64,000 nucleotides of DNA from Steinernema hermaphroditum. Lineage: Eukaryota > Nematoda > Chromadorea > Rhabditida > Steinernematidae. The notes under the pieces are model-generated. The model saw nothing but the letters and a program-made list of their open reading frames with translations. It did no database searches and was not told the DNA's origin. This document shows, piece by piece, positions 1 to 9,935 of the stretch. The translations under genes were made by a program, and so were the position numbers. Positions within the stretch are counted from its first letter, which is position 1. Each line of letters opens with the position of its first letter. Where the stretch lies: contig CM059623.1 in the NCBI GenBank assembly GCA_030435675.1, forward strand, positions 6,536,012 to 6,600,011. Direction: 5' to 3'.

Positions 1-156
1 CGCTACAGAAAGCGGCCAAACATCAAGGCATTGTGTCCTAAGTACTTTCTCAAAATATTAGCGGCCGTCGATGTACACTGGAACTAAAAGTGATCTCAAG
101 ATGATCAGCTTTACAAAAAGAACGTATAATAGCGTGGCAAAGTCAAAGGTTCGCCC

Positions 157-225
157 GTGTCTCAATAGTTCAGTGGTAACAGCCTTGCCTGGCAGGCACC
201 CGGGTTCGATTCCCATCGGGAGTCG
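157..225 (+). repeat. tRNA-like module with Pol III boxes
   Basis: The stretch has an A-box-like TTCAGTGGTAACA and a B-box GGTTCGATTCC at tRNA spacing, followed at once by a run of eight T (225-232), which would end Pol III transcription. It resembles a glycine tRNA but the acceptor and anticodon stems pair poorly, and it sits inside a repeat. I read it as a tRNA-derived (SINE-like) fragment, not a working tRNA gene. Confidence 0.45.
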
Positions 226-479
226 TTTTTTTTATTCATTTTATTATTTGTATCTAACTGCCTTTTACTGCATTTCGTCGTAAAAAAAGAGAAAATCACG
301 AAACAATTTTTTCGTATCCGTATTTCATGTCTTTATGCCTACTATAAGAATCACGTTGAGGCCAGTTTTAGCCATCATGTTATCGACGTCATCTCACGCA
401 GCGTCGGGCGTCGTATTCCTGGTGGCTAAAATGAAGAAGACCCAAAGAAGCCGGCCGACTCGCAATTGGGACCCTGAAC

Positions 480-1436
480 GTGCGCCGCCTATCGTTAGCG
501 GATCGTCTGGTGGAGCTCCAACACGAACTTCAAGGGATCAAGTTCGACGTCCTCGCGCTGACTGAACTGCGCTGGAGAGGAACAGGATGCCTTGATCTGA
601 GTGATTCTGAGTTCCGCTTCTACTACATGGGACCAGATGACAGTCACGGTGTCTCCGGAACAGGATTCCTTGTCAGCCACCGAGCGCAACAGTTCGTAGA
701 AGCCTTCCGACCGCTGTCATCGAGAATCTCCATGCTGGATTTGAAGTTCGGGAGACAACTGCTGCGACTATACGCCGTGTACGCGCCCCCAACGACCGCA
801 GCCAGCAGAGAAACCGAAGACGACAGCGAGGAAAACGAAGAAGATGAATTCGACAGCCTCTTGGACACCCTCCGCTCAGAACTAGGGTCTGTTGATATGC
901 CTCCAAGATTGCGGGTGTATCCTGTTCTACTCGGAGACTTCAATGCGAAACTGGGAAGAAGAGAAGACGGAGAAGAAGCGCTTGGGAAGTTTGGACGCGA
1001 AATGGAGCGAAATGAACGCGGACAAAGACTTCTGGAACTCTGTGAGGAACAACATCTTAGAGCGGAGAACTCCTACTTCAAGGCGAGACCTGGAAGGAAA
1101 TGGACCTGGATGTCCCCGGATACACGTACGAAGAACCGTGTCCTCAAGAACCGACGATCTACCGCAACCTACCGGATCGCTTTCACAGAATTAAACAAGA
1201 TGGTCCGCCGAGAAATCCGGAAGGACCTCGTGAAGCACCACCAACGCCTCGTCGAAGAAGCGGTCAGAAGCAATCGAGGACTACGAACTGTAAGAAGAGA
1301 AGCAGCAACTGGCCGACGAAGACTCATCCGGCTCCGCGACAAGGACGGAAACGTCTGTTGTACGGGCGCAGCCGTACGAATGTGGGGGAAACCGGGGGAG
1401 AAACGACGAGAGGGTTGTCCGACGAGACTCCGGTGA
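480..1436 (+). pseudogene. RTE-type LINE, decayed endonuclease-encoding 5' part
   Basis: The frame encodes an apurinic-endonuclease-like domain of a non-LTR retrotransposon: an N-terminal segment with DVLALTELRW, a central VYAPPT, and the LGDFNAKLG motif near residue 155. After KWTWMSPDTRTKN, where the family continues with EIDxIL and a GSDHR catalytic end, the frame jumps to a later region (MVRREIRKDLVKHHQ). The C-terminal catalytic part of the endonuclease is therefore deleted in frame. The reverse transcriptase that should follow is missing: the sequence runs into antisense gag-protease sequence. The matching LINE 3' end is at about 3255-3830. Dead copy. Confidence 0.75.
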
Positions 1437-1751
1437 CAATTCCTGTGCGTGGGACGCGGGGCACGACTTAGGAAAAACACTTTATAACCGTCCACAAGGG
1501 AACGATACCCGGTTAATACAACAAGAACCACACAACTGAACAACAAGCCAAATACGAAAATAGGAACGCTGCGCGGATGGCACTCGCTCGCACGGTCGGG
1601 GTTACGGTACAGGGGCTTCGTGGTGGGAGCCCGGGGCGTCATCTTCTACACCTCCCCCTTCTTCGACGAGAAGCGTCCTCGCTTCGGTAGGCTTGACGGT
1701 TATCTAGAAACATGTAAAAAGAGAAAATTGAGCATCAACTAGGCTCCAGGA

Positions 1752-3260
1752 TCACTGTGACTGTTGAGAGGCTGTTGATATGCGTGTTTTGGTTCGTATG
1801 CCATTCGAACGTAACCAATTTGCCTTGTTTTCGCAGTGCGCGTTTGCACCTGCAGAGCGATGTGTACGTGTGGGCTGCTGCCTTATTTCCTGTTTCGGCG
1901 AGACTCGTGGATGAGCGTCGTCGATGAATGCGCTTCTTGCGTTGCGCCAGCGGTCAGCAATGGCTCGCTCAGGCTCTTTGTGAGGATGCCGTATTTTGGC
2001 GGGAAAATGCCGTTTCGTTTCCTTCGATGGCGGCTTGCGCGCGTGAGATGTGGTAGTTACGGCGGAGACTGGTGTTGACTGTTGCTCTGTCTTCGCGATA
2101 AGCGGGATGAACTCGTTGTTGAGCTTGTCAACCAGCATGAAACCAAGGCGCGACAAAATATCTGTGCCAAGCAGTACATCATGACCGAATGGGTCTGTGG
2201 TGACGAAGAATCGCGTTTCTTCGTTTTGTCGATTTGCGTATTTCAGCTGCACTTGCACGCATCCGATGTGACTCTGCTTGCTCCCGTTTGCTGTGTGTAA
2301 CTGCGCGTTGTTTGCGATCAGTTCTACGTGTGTGCTTGCCTGTTTTACGAGCTGCGCGTAAAATTTGGACGAGATCAGGCTCACATTCGCGCCGGTATCT
2401 ATCAGACCGCGGCAAGTTATTTCGTTGATCGTAATGGGCAGTGTAAGGACGAAACCAAGCTTAGGATTTTGCCCTTCGTCCTCTCCATTGCGGAGACTGC
2501 CAATGTAGTGCGCGCTACCTGCTTGCACTTGTCCTCCTCTGTGTTGTTGATCATTGTGCGGGCTATTAACCTGACTTATAGGCACTGCTGGAGGGCGCAT
2601 GACCTGCTGGATCGCGAACTGATCCCTCAACTGCTCTCTGTTGCTATGTCTTGGGTCCGGAATACGGTTGTTCCCGTTTCCGGCGTCTCTCCAGTTCTGT
2701 TCGCATACGAAGCGGTGCGCTGGGTTGACTGGGTTCGGTGTGCAACGATCGACTGAATCGTTTTCGAATTGGCGCTCCGTTTGGTTTGTGCAAAAGCTGC
2801 GCTGCTGCCTTCCTGCGGAGTTCTGGTTCCAGAGCTTGCGACATTCCGATACGTTATGACCTGGAATCTGGCAGTGTAGACAGAAGCTTTGTTGGAACGA
2901 TACTGTTCGCCGTGCTGGCTGTCGCTGGGGATTGATGCTGTACCGCGGAGTGGCGTACGAGCTTATCTGTGGTCGGGCGCTAGCGTGGTTGTGTTGTGGT
3001 TGCATGGCGATCAGCGTAGCCTCCATTGTGACTGCGTGTGCTACCTTTTCTTCGAACGACAAACCTTGCAGGGCAGAGATCGATGACGCAAGTATTTGGT
3101 CATTTAATCCTTTTAGGAAGTAATAGTTTAGGAAGCGTTCTGTGGATGTTTTGTCCGAGCCTGCGAAGGCGAGGCGGACTTCCTGTGCAACACGGTCGCT
3201 ATAGCTCGCCAGGGACTCTTTGGGATGGCGTTGAATGCCTTCCTGCAGTCGCTCCTGCTA
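1752..3260 (-). pseudogene. LTR-retrotransposon gag-protease fragment, antisense inside the LINE
   Basis: Read on the minus strand, a capsid-like segment (about 3250-3060, PKESLASYSDRVAQEVRLAF) leads into a 436-residue frame (3062-1752). That frame holds a CCHC zinc knuckle (CLHCQIPGHNVSEC) and a retroviral-type aspartic protease with the active-site motif DTGANVSLIS and the later LLGTDIL. Reverse transcriptase, RNase H and integrase are absent, and the frame decays after the protease, so this is a fragment. It replaces the LINE's missing reverse-transcriptase region between about 1440 and 3255. I did not find flanking LTRs or a clean target duplication. The clade (Gypsy-like or BEL/Pao-like) is not resolved. 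Confidence 0.75.
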
Positions 3261-3830
3261 CGGGACCACTCGAGGGAGATCAGCCGAAGAATCCAGAGCG
3301 GCTGGAACGCCTTCAGACAGTACAAGAACTTTCTGACCTGCCAGACCGTCGACATGAGGTGGAAACGGCGTCTTTTCAACATGTGTGTTCTTCCAGCCAT
3401 GCTCTACGGATCAGAAACTTGGTCTCTCACGAAGTCAGCGAGGAAGAAGCTTGCAACCGCTCAACGACGGATGGAGAGGCGAATGGCCGGAGTGCGTCTG
3501 GTAGACAGGAGGACGAACGAGTGGCTCCGAGGCGTCACGAAGGTGATGGACGTCACTGAAGCAGCGATGAGGCGAAAATGGACGTACGCCTGGAAGATGG
3601 CGAACGAAGATGAAAATAAATGGTCCAGGAAGATCGCCGAATGGAGACCTCCCACAAGAAGACCTCTTGGTAGACCCCGAACCAGATGGCGAGACGAGTT
3701 CAAGAAGGCGACGGGGACACACACGTGGCAGACCCATGCGAGAAGAATGCAGCTGCACCAATGGTTGGAACTGGGATCCGCGAATTGTAATAATTCTGAT
3801 TCGGAATAAACAGTTAACAGTTAACAGTTA
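3255..3830 (+). pseudogene. RTE-type LINE, 3' end of the reverse-transcriptase ORF and repeat tail
   Basis: The frame from about 3255 to 3809 encodes the conserved region after the thumb of invertebrate endonuclease-reverse-transcriptase proteins: MRWKRRLFNMCVLPAMLYGSETW, then RKKLATAQRRMERRMAG and RPLGRPRTRWRDEFKKATG. Just after the stop are an AATAAA and a short tandem tail (CAGTTAA repeated, 3808-3829), as expected at the 3' end of an RTE-clade LINE. It is the downstream half of the LINE that begins near 480; the two halves are separated by the antisense gag-protease fragment. Confidence 0.75.
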
Positions 3831-4055
3831 TCGACGTCCGCTAATATTTTGAGAAAGTGATCAGGACACCCAGGACATCAAGATACACCATGCCTTGATG
3901 TTTGGCCGCTTTCTGTAGCGCTATGGATTTCAGTGTTGCGATTTGGTCATCTGTCATCTTTGAATTTCAAGAATAACACATTTTCGAATCAGGAAAACTG
4001 CGCAAACATAAAATTTACACTCATTACAAGAAGGAAAGGAAAAATAAGAAGAGCT

Positions 4056-4131
4056 GCTTCCGCTGGGATTCGAACCCGGATCCAAAATGTGAGACTCTGG
4101 AGTGTTACCCCTCGACCATGCGTACGCTTTC
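4056..4131 (-). repeat. tRNA-like module (antisense)
   Basis: On the minus strand this reads TGGTCGAGGGGTAACACTC (A-box-like) and GGTTCGAATCC (B-box) with tRNA-like spacing, followed by a T-rich stretch. The same A-box wording recurs in the arms of the foldback near 61.3 and 62.3 kb, so it belongs to a dispersed tRNA-derived family, not a single-copy tRNA gene. Confidence 0.45.
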
Positions 4132-4169
4132 ATTACGGCTGTATTGGAACGGTATAACCTTACTTACTT

Positions 4170-4500
4170 TATTTACTTTATTTCCCGAATCAACGGCTTT
4201 GCGCCTTGGACACCGAAAAATAGACAAACAGAGGATGTCTAATTGCTGCAGGCTTCATCCCTGGCGTAGCGGTGGTGTCGAACCGGTCTTAGACGGCGCG
4301 CTTCACGGGGCATCTGGGAATCGGCGAAACTTCGGGAATGGCGACGGAACATCTTCTTCGCGGGCGTTTGCGGCACAGCGGACGCTTCTGAGCTCGCATC
4401 TGCTTCGGAGAGATGAGCCCGTGGTCCGGGAGTTGCGTCTTCGCTGGTGGTGGCATCCTCAGAGCGTCGGCGACCTTCGGGATGACACCACTTCGAGTGA
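4170..4500. repeat. Dispersed repeat, copy 1 of 3
   Basis: This copy shares with 4850-5262 and 5735-6143 a run of about 330-410 bp in the same orientation: a start like TTTATTTCGTGAATCAAAGGC, a middle with GACGGCGCGCTTCACGGGGC, and CTTCTGAGCTCGCATCTGCT followed by CTTCGGGATGACA. The copies differ at many positions and frames are broken, so no protein is proposed. Copy 1 stops soon after GATGACACCAC and lacks the last ~70 bp of the others. Confidence 0.7.
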
Positions 4501-4849
4501 TATGCGGATTATTTGTATAAACGCAGCTGTGCGCGAATTCGCGCCCTCCAGGTAGTAAAAGCCAAGTAGCTCATAGCCCTGCGGGCGGCAAGACACCATA
4601 GCCCTGCGGGCGGCAAGATTGGCTCATGAAAATGGATGAAGTAGGCGAAAAAAACTATAAAGTTTCAGGAAACTCTAACCGACATATCTGCTGGTTGCAA
4701 AATAGGCAAATGGGCAAAAAAACTCAAAGCCTAACATCGCCAGAGACAACACAAACACACACACAGACCAACGGACCCGGTTCTCTGTTTATATACAGGG
4801 TGTTCAGAAAGTTCTATGAAATGATAAACAAGCTTTTTGGAACAAGCTA

Positions 4850-5262
4850 TACTTTACTTTATTTCGTGAATCAAAAGCATTTCACCTTGCACGACACCGA
4901 TAATAGACAGACAGAGGATATAACGGGCAGCCGGCTTCATCTCTGGCGTGGCATAGATGACGAACCAGTTGTTGGCGGCGCACTTCACGGGGCATGAGCG
5001 AATGGTCGAAGCTCCAGAAACAGCGACGGAACATCTTCTTCGCGGACGTTTGGGGCACAGCGGACGCTTCTGAGTTCGCATCTGCTTCGGAGAGATGAGT
5101 CCGCGGTGCAGGAATTGCGTCTTCACAGGTCTTGGTGTCCTCAGAGCGTCAGCGGCCTTCGGGATGACATCTCACGCAGTCGGGTGCTTGGCGTCGGACA
5201 TCTTGTTGTCAGCGGTGGTGGGACTGCGGCTTCCGGGTGTCCCAATTCCCTCTGAAAGCCAC
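4850..5262. repeat. Dispersed repeat, copy 2 of 3
   Basis: Longest copy with copy 3. It adds the shared 3' part (GGCGTCGGACATCTTGTTGT, then CTTCCGGGTGTCCCAATTCC). The minus strand has an open frame of about 90 codons with cysteines and basic residues, but it is not conserved between copies. Confidence 0.7.
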
Positions 5263-5575
5263 TCGAAACGATCGGCAGCACCCGGACAAACAATAGTACC
5301 GTAATCGTCAGGGCGATCGCGACGGGACCTCTCCCGTCTTCCCGATTACCGTGTTTTCAGCTGCATTTCAGCGTAGTTCTCGCGTTCTTTCGTATTTCTG
5401 AGCAAAATCTCAGCTGAACTCAGCTCTAGTTCGTCAAACATAAAGTTCTCGTGATATGTTAGATTTTTTTCAGATGCAAGCCGAGTGTTGCGTATGCTTA
5501 AAAACCTATGCCTCTGCTGTTCTGCTGAACAACCACCTGCGGATCGTGCATCGCGTCTTCCAGCGCTCTGCATTT

Positions 5576-5672
5576 CTCACAGATGCCACAGGGTGTGCTG
5601 TCTGACCGATTAGACGCTCAGAGAGCGAATGAGGGACCGACCGCTCGCCACCGCGACACGAATGAGACCTCT
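5576..5672. repeat. Small ~97 bp repeat, copy 1
   Basis: Begins CTCACAGATGCCACAGGG and ends GCCACCGCGACACGAATGAG. A close second copy lies at 6146-6242. The ends are weakly inverted (CTCAC and GTGAG), so these may be very short TIR elements. Confidence 0.55.
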
Positions 5673-5734
5673 TTATAACAAGCAGCGCATCCAAATTGGG
5701 AAACAAACTTTTACGATTTTTTTTACGATTTTTA

Positions 5735-6143
5735 CGATTTTTACTTCATGAATCAAAGGCGTTACGCCTTGCATGACACCGAAAATAGACAACAGAGGAT
5801 ATCACTTGTAGACGGCTTCGTTCCTGGCGCGGCGTTGATTTAGAACCGGTCGTAGACGGCGCGCTTCACGAGCATCTGGGAATCGGCGCAGCTCCGAAAA
5901 TGGCGGTGGAACCTCTTCTTTTCGGCGCGTTTGCGGCACAGAGGAGGCTTCTGAGCTCGCATCTGCTTCGGTGAGATGAATCGGTGGTCCAAGAGTTGCG
6001 TCTTCGCAAGTCTTGGTGTCCTCAGAGCGTCGGCGACCTTCGGGATGACATCTCATGAAGCGGGATTCCTGGCGTCGGACATCTTGTTGTCAACGGTGGT
6101 GGGACTACGGCTTCCGGGTGTCCCAATTCCCTCTGGAAGCCGG
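5735..6143. repeat. Dispersed repeat, copy 3 of 3
   Basis: Same unit as copy 2, ending in CTTCCGGGTGTCCCAATTCC. It is followed directly by a second small repeat (6146-6242), the same small repeat that stands alone at 5576-5672. Confidence 0.7.
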
Positions 6144-6145
6144 AA

Positions 6146-6242
6146 AACTCACAACTGCCACAGGGTTTACCATCAGACCAACCGGACACTCGGAGAGCGA
6201 CCGGAGGGACCGACCGCTCGCCACCGCGACACGAGTGAGACC
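6146..6242. repeat. Small ~97 bp repeat, copy 2
   Basis: Begins CTCACAACTGCCACAGGG and ends GCCACCGCGACACGAGTGAG. It is followed by two further CACGAGTGAGA units, a tiny tandem array (about 6229-6268). Confidence 0.55.
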
Positions 6243-6790
6243 CACGAGTGAGAAACACGAGTGAGAAACGGTATAACCACGATAGCAAATTTAGAAGTGC
6301 ATTTTTCTCAAAATCTCAAGGCCGCTGATTTTTTGCGCGGTTATTACTCTTGGCAAGACCTATTAGTACGCAAAGTTTCAGCCAAATCGGCGGGGGTCAT
6401 GTTGTGCACTTCCCTTGTAAGAATTTTTTTGCAAACTGAAGCTATGATTTAGGATGCGGGTGAGCCGCAGGCGAGCCCTGTATTCATTTTCTGGAACGGG
6501 CGTAACATCCAGGCTTGGCTTAGGCAAACCCCGGCTTGGCTTAGGCTCCGGTTTAGGACTATGGCTATTGATTTAAAGCGCGCCCTGTTGTCGTGGTGAC
6601 TTCGGCAAGTCTCGGCTTGACTTAGGCTCATGTCTATGAGTCTCTCATCTTACTGGCTTTTCACAAACATGAAATCGAAGGCGACCGCTACAGCAGCGAC
6701 GAACAATAATAGCGAGGGCTACTTCTCCTTCCCCGAAGACTCCGACAATGATATTGTTTAGTTATGTTTACGAAAAGTAGAAACACCGTT

Positions 6791-6915
6791 GGCGGAATTC
6801 GAAATTCGCGGAATATGAAATTCGCGGAACTTTCGTTCGCGGAACTTATTTCGCGGAACTTTCGTTCGCGGAATTTTCATCGCGGAATTATTTTTCGCGG
6901 AATTTTCGCGTAATC
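6791..6915. repeat. Tandem array of a TTCGCGGAA unit
   Basis: About ten degenerate copies of a 9-16 bp unit built on TTCGCGGAA(C/T)TT run head to tail. Simple minisatellite; no coding or RNA role is visible. Confidence 0.75.
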
Positions 6916-7498
6916 GGGGTGAGAGTTCACTGCACACCACAAATCACCCATCCATTTTGCCACAAGTGTAAACATGGCGAAAAAAATTAATGTTTACCAA
7001 GTGGCCCATTTTCAATGTGCCAACCCAGTACATGCTCCCCAAGGCGACGGTCCGATAGGTCAGGATCCAATTATCAGAAAGACCGTAAGCATACAAAAGG
7101 CTACTTGGGAATCACTGGTGGGAAACGGATTTCTAGTTGCTTAGAACGGATACCGCATACATACGGCGGATACCGCATTTTTTGACGTACATACAGCGCA
7201 TATGGAAGGCTAATTTTTGCACAGTTTATGTGCTTATCGAGGCCAACCGTCTGCCCCTAGTCTCGCATCGATCTGAGCGGTACATGCTTGACCGTACCCT
7301 CGTAAGGGGGACGCTGTGCTCCACCGTCTCCGGAATCCTATCTCAGCTTCAGTTATAAATACCAGAAATGTCTTGCTCCGCCTTACGAAGGTACGGTCAA
7401 ACATGTAGAAGGAGACCGCAACTGAAACTCGTGAGATAGGATTGAGTACGAGGGAAAAAAACAAATAAAATATGTTGGAAGGCCGAAAAGAAAAAATG

Positions 7499-7566
7499 GG
7501 ACCGGAAACGGAGTCGAACCCGAACCCCAAAAACGTCAGTCAAGCTACTATTCAGTTCGCCCATAC
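7499..7566 (-). repeat. tRNA-like module in foldback arm
   Basis: On the minus strand it has a B-box GGTTCGACTCC preceded at tRNA distance by a degenerate A-box, and is followed by TTTTTTC. It is the counterpart of the modules at 13262-13331 and 14038-14108. Confidence 0.4.
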
Positions 7567-7657
7567 ACACATTAATTCCATCGTTGGCAATAGAGTTAGC
7601 TATAGTCGTTTAACGATGTTCAGATGCCCTTGATGCCTACATGACCTGGTATGCGTA

Positions 7658-8302
7658 TTGTATTCGTCAAAAATCTCTCGCAAAAAAGGAGAGGGCTCCT
7701 GCCACGAAAATTTTGCGCGCGCATTTCACGCGCCAAAAAGTTTACAATGGGAAATGCTAAAAATCATAGTAATCCGATTTTTTTTCGTTTCTGACGCGAT
7801 TTCTCCAAATTCCATTAACGGACGGTTGCTCAGCAGACTCTGGCGCGTCGAATGAGCCCTGGCTCGACTGCCAGTATGCTTTCCTCGCAGAGTTATTAGG
7901 ATCAATGGTGGATAATGGCACCTTGAATCGTAAGCTGTGGATTTCTAAGAATATGATGGATTAGCTGCCCATCACTATGTCGTACATGGATCCTCCTGTG
8001 ATCTAGGACATCTCCAACATATGAATCTGTAGCTAACTGTTCAACTCTCAATTGTAAACTAATGGTCATTCTAATAACTCTGCGAGGAAAGCATACTGGC
8101 AGTCGAGCCAGGGCTCATTCGACGCGCCAGAGTCTGCTGAGCAACCGTCCGTTAATGAAATTTGGAGAAATCGCGTCAGAAACGAGAAAAAATCGGATTA
8201 CTATGATTTTGAGCATTTCCCATTGTAAACTTTTTGGCGCGTGAAATGCGCGCGCAAAATTTTCGTGGCGGGAGCTTTGCGAGAGATTTTTGACGAATAC
8301 AA
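7658..8302. mobile_element. TA-flanked foldback MITE, copy 1
   Basis: The element begins TTGTATTCGTCAAAAATCTC and ends with its inverse; the arms stay inverted for about 230-250 bp each around a ~170 bp centre. TA lies on each side (7656-7657 and 8303-8304). Removing the element and one TA restores TGCGTATAAGCA, exactly the sequence of the intact relative near 14186, which shows the insertion directly. TA duplication suggests a Tc1/mariner-type source. No transposase is encoded; the open frames in it are repeat shadows. Confidence 0.85.
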
Positions 8303-8529
8303 TATAAGCAAGTGCCCTTTTGGAGTTGGCATTCACTACTGAAGGGCTGTGTGCCAATTTTCAGCTCGATCTGAGCAGGACACTTCGGAAGTTCCCTTGT
8401 TAGACGTGCTCCAGTCTCTTCTTTCCGGGAACCAGTGGGTGCTCCGAACCTCCGCTCTCTGCGAAGGGTCTCGCCACGAAGCGCTTCAGGTCAGTTCGGC
8501 TCCGGAATCCGTGGTTTCGACAAAATCCG

Positions 8530-9935
8530 ATGGAAACGTTCCGGCTTCAGCGGGAGCTCCAGTGAGTCTCTGCCCGCTTCCACTGACTTCCCCGTTCCAG
8601 GCAGGGCCACAGATGGCGTCGTTTCCCTTCGACGATCGCGAGTCGGCGCCTGGAACGTCTGCGCCTCTCTAGTCGCCACTACTTCAGATTCAGCGAGCAC
8701 GGCCTCGCTGCGATCCTGTCCATCGACGTCGACCCTGCGGAGCGCCAGTTGTAAGCGTCGACGCGCAGTGCATCTGAATCGCCGTGTTGCAGCCTCCTTT
8801 GCGGCTCCATCAAAGGCGACCTCGCCGTAGTTGATCTCCACGATGGCGTCTCCACGAGCTCCACTCACTGCCTAACGCTGAAGGTGCACACGGCCAAAAG
8901 GTAAGCCCCTAGACCTTGTTCGGAAGCATCAACTGATTTCAGAGCCCGTGGAAACCACAAGTACGCGGTGACCTCCTGTCAATGGTTCCCGATCGACTCC
9001 AGCGTGTTTGCCTCCGCCAGCATCGACAGAAAGGTGAAACTATGGGACGCGAACGTGTTCAGTGTCGTCGAAACGTTCGATTTCGACGAAGAGATCAAAG
9101 ACATTCACTGGTCCCCACACGATGGATGCACCGAGATCGCCGTCGGCCTTGACAGTTCCAACATCCACTTCATTGACATCAGGTTCGAAGACTGTAGTCA
9201 TCAAGAATGTCAACTTTTTCAGGTCCGGCGACAGTTCCCAGGAATTGCGGTGGAAGGACGCAGTGAACACGGTCCAGTGGTCGCCTTCCGACGCGAACAT
9301 TTTGGCTAGCGGCGGCCAAAACGGAAGAATTTCCATTTGGGATAAGCGCAGCGGGAAGAGCGAACTGCGGAGCTTTCAGCCGGATACGGTACTCACGCGG
9401 AAGGAACACTACCACCCAGGTATCGGAGGTCTGCGGTTTAGCAGTGAGGGCCTGTTTCTCGTTGCTGCCGACCTCGCCAGATCAATCCACGTGTGGTCCA
9501 CCCCGAACTACGCCTTCGTTGGATCGGAGCGCCTCGATCTCTGTGCGGAGGAGCGTCGCCTCTACGGGGTGAACGGCGTCGTTCGCTTCGACGTTTCCGG
9601 CAGCGACGTCGGAGGTGACGTGTGGGCGTTTGTGCCAGCCGCAACTTGCGTTATGGCCATGAAGCTGATCGACGTAGACCAAAGAAGCAGGACCAATGAC
9701 ACCGTTGTCCGACTTCACGGAAGCATGGCTACGGTCAATGCATGTGCCTACCGACCCCACCACCAGCAGGTAATCGTTATGATTATCTTCTCTGTGAAAA
9801 TTGTGGATTCAGGTGATTTCGGTTTCCAAGGATGGAGCGGGGATGTTGTTCGCAGAGGAAAGAAAAGTTTTCGAGGAGAGCGAACAGAAGAAGATCCAGA
9901 TTCTGACGGAAGACAACTGGAGTGATAATGAATAA
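8530..9935 (+). CDS. ERCC8: ERCC8 / Cockayne syndrome A WD40 protein
   Basis: ERCC8 (CSA) is the WD40 substrate receptor of a CUL4-DDB1 ubiquitin ligase that acts in transcription-coupled nucleotide excision repair in the nucleus. Six exons: start METFRLQRELQ at 8530, with introns after about 8558, 8750, 8898, 9180 and 9770. WD repeats visible in order include FASASIDRKVKLWDAN, then ILASGGQNGRISIWDKRS, LFLVAADLARSIHVWST and VISVSKDGAGMLFAEE. The acidic tail EDNWSDNE parallels the EDAWSSSDEE ending of the vertebrate protein as I remember it. Repeat spacing and the short N-terminus fit CSA better than other WD40 proteins. AATAAA-like sequence follows the stop. The start codon is the least certain part: I chose it because it keeps frame through a 39-nt intron. 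Confidence 0.85.

Larger units (their letters stand above)
6..3915. mobile_element. Tc1-like TIR element acting as a shell for nested retroelements
   Basis: The first ~70 bases and 3826-3920 are inverted copies of each other. Both ends read TA followed by CAGAAAGCGGCCAAACATC toward the inside, so TA dinucleotides (4-5 and 3916-3917) flank termini starting with CAG and carrying GGCCAAA, as in Tc1-like elements. The matching arms are only about 75-95 bp. Everything between them is other repeats: a tRNA-like module, a LINE remnant and an antisense gag-protease fragment. No transposase ORF is visible, so this was probably a short MITE that later received insertions. The left end lies at the window edge, so the exact start depends on a few bases. 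Confidence 0.6.
6990..8399. mobile_element. Half of a Tc4/Tc5-like foldback element
   Basis: The segment matches the centre and right arm of the complete foldback at 13033-14291: GGGAATCACTGGTGGGAAAC, then GCCCCTAGTCTCGC, a tRNA-like module, CATGACCTGGTATGCGTA, and a right end TTCGGAAGTTCCCTTG at 8399. The end is followed by TTAG, fitting a TNA duplication in a CTNAG target. No left arm with CTNACAAGGG is present, so the copy is 5'-truncated; its left limit (about 6990) is approximate. A TA-flanked MITE (7658-8302) interrupts the right arm. Confidence 0.65.

Noticed and set aside
157..225. Functional tRNA-Gly gene
   Set aside because: A and B boxes and a T-run are present, but the stems pair poorly, it lies inside a TIR element, and similar modules recur in at least seven other repeats.
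1493..1505. ACAAGGGAAC as a further Tc4-like end
   Set aside because: No CTN before it and no inverted partner; a chance match within the LINE/LTR junction region.
6405..6421. Right end of another Tc4-like element (TTCCCTTG followed by TAAG)
   Set aside because: The end fits, but no matching left arm with CTAACAAGGG is present, so it is at most a solo end and I did not annotate it.
6791..6915. CRISPR-like or regulatory array
   Set aside because: The short contiguous TTCGCGGAA units have no spacers and this is a eukaryotic genome; simple minisatellite.
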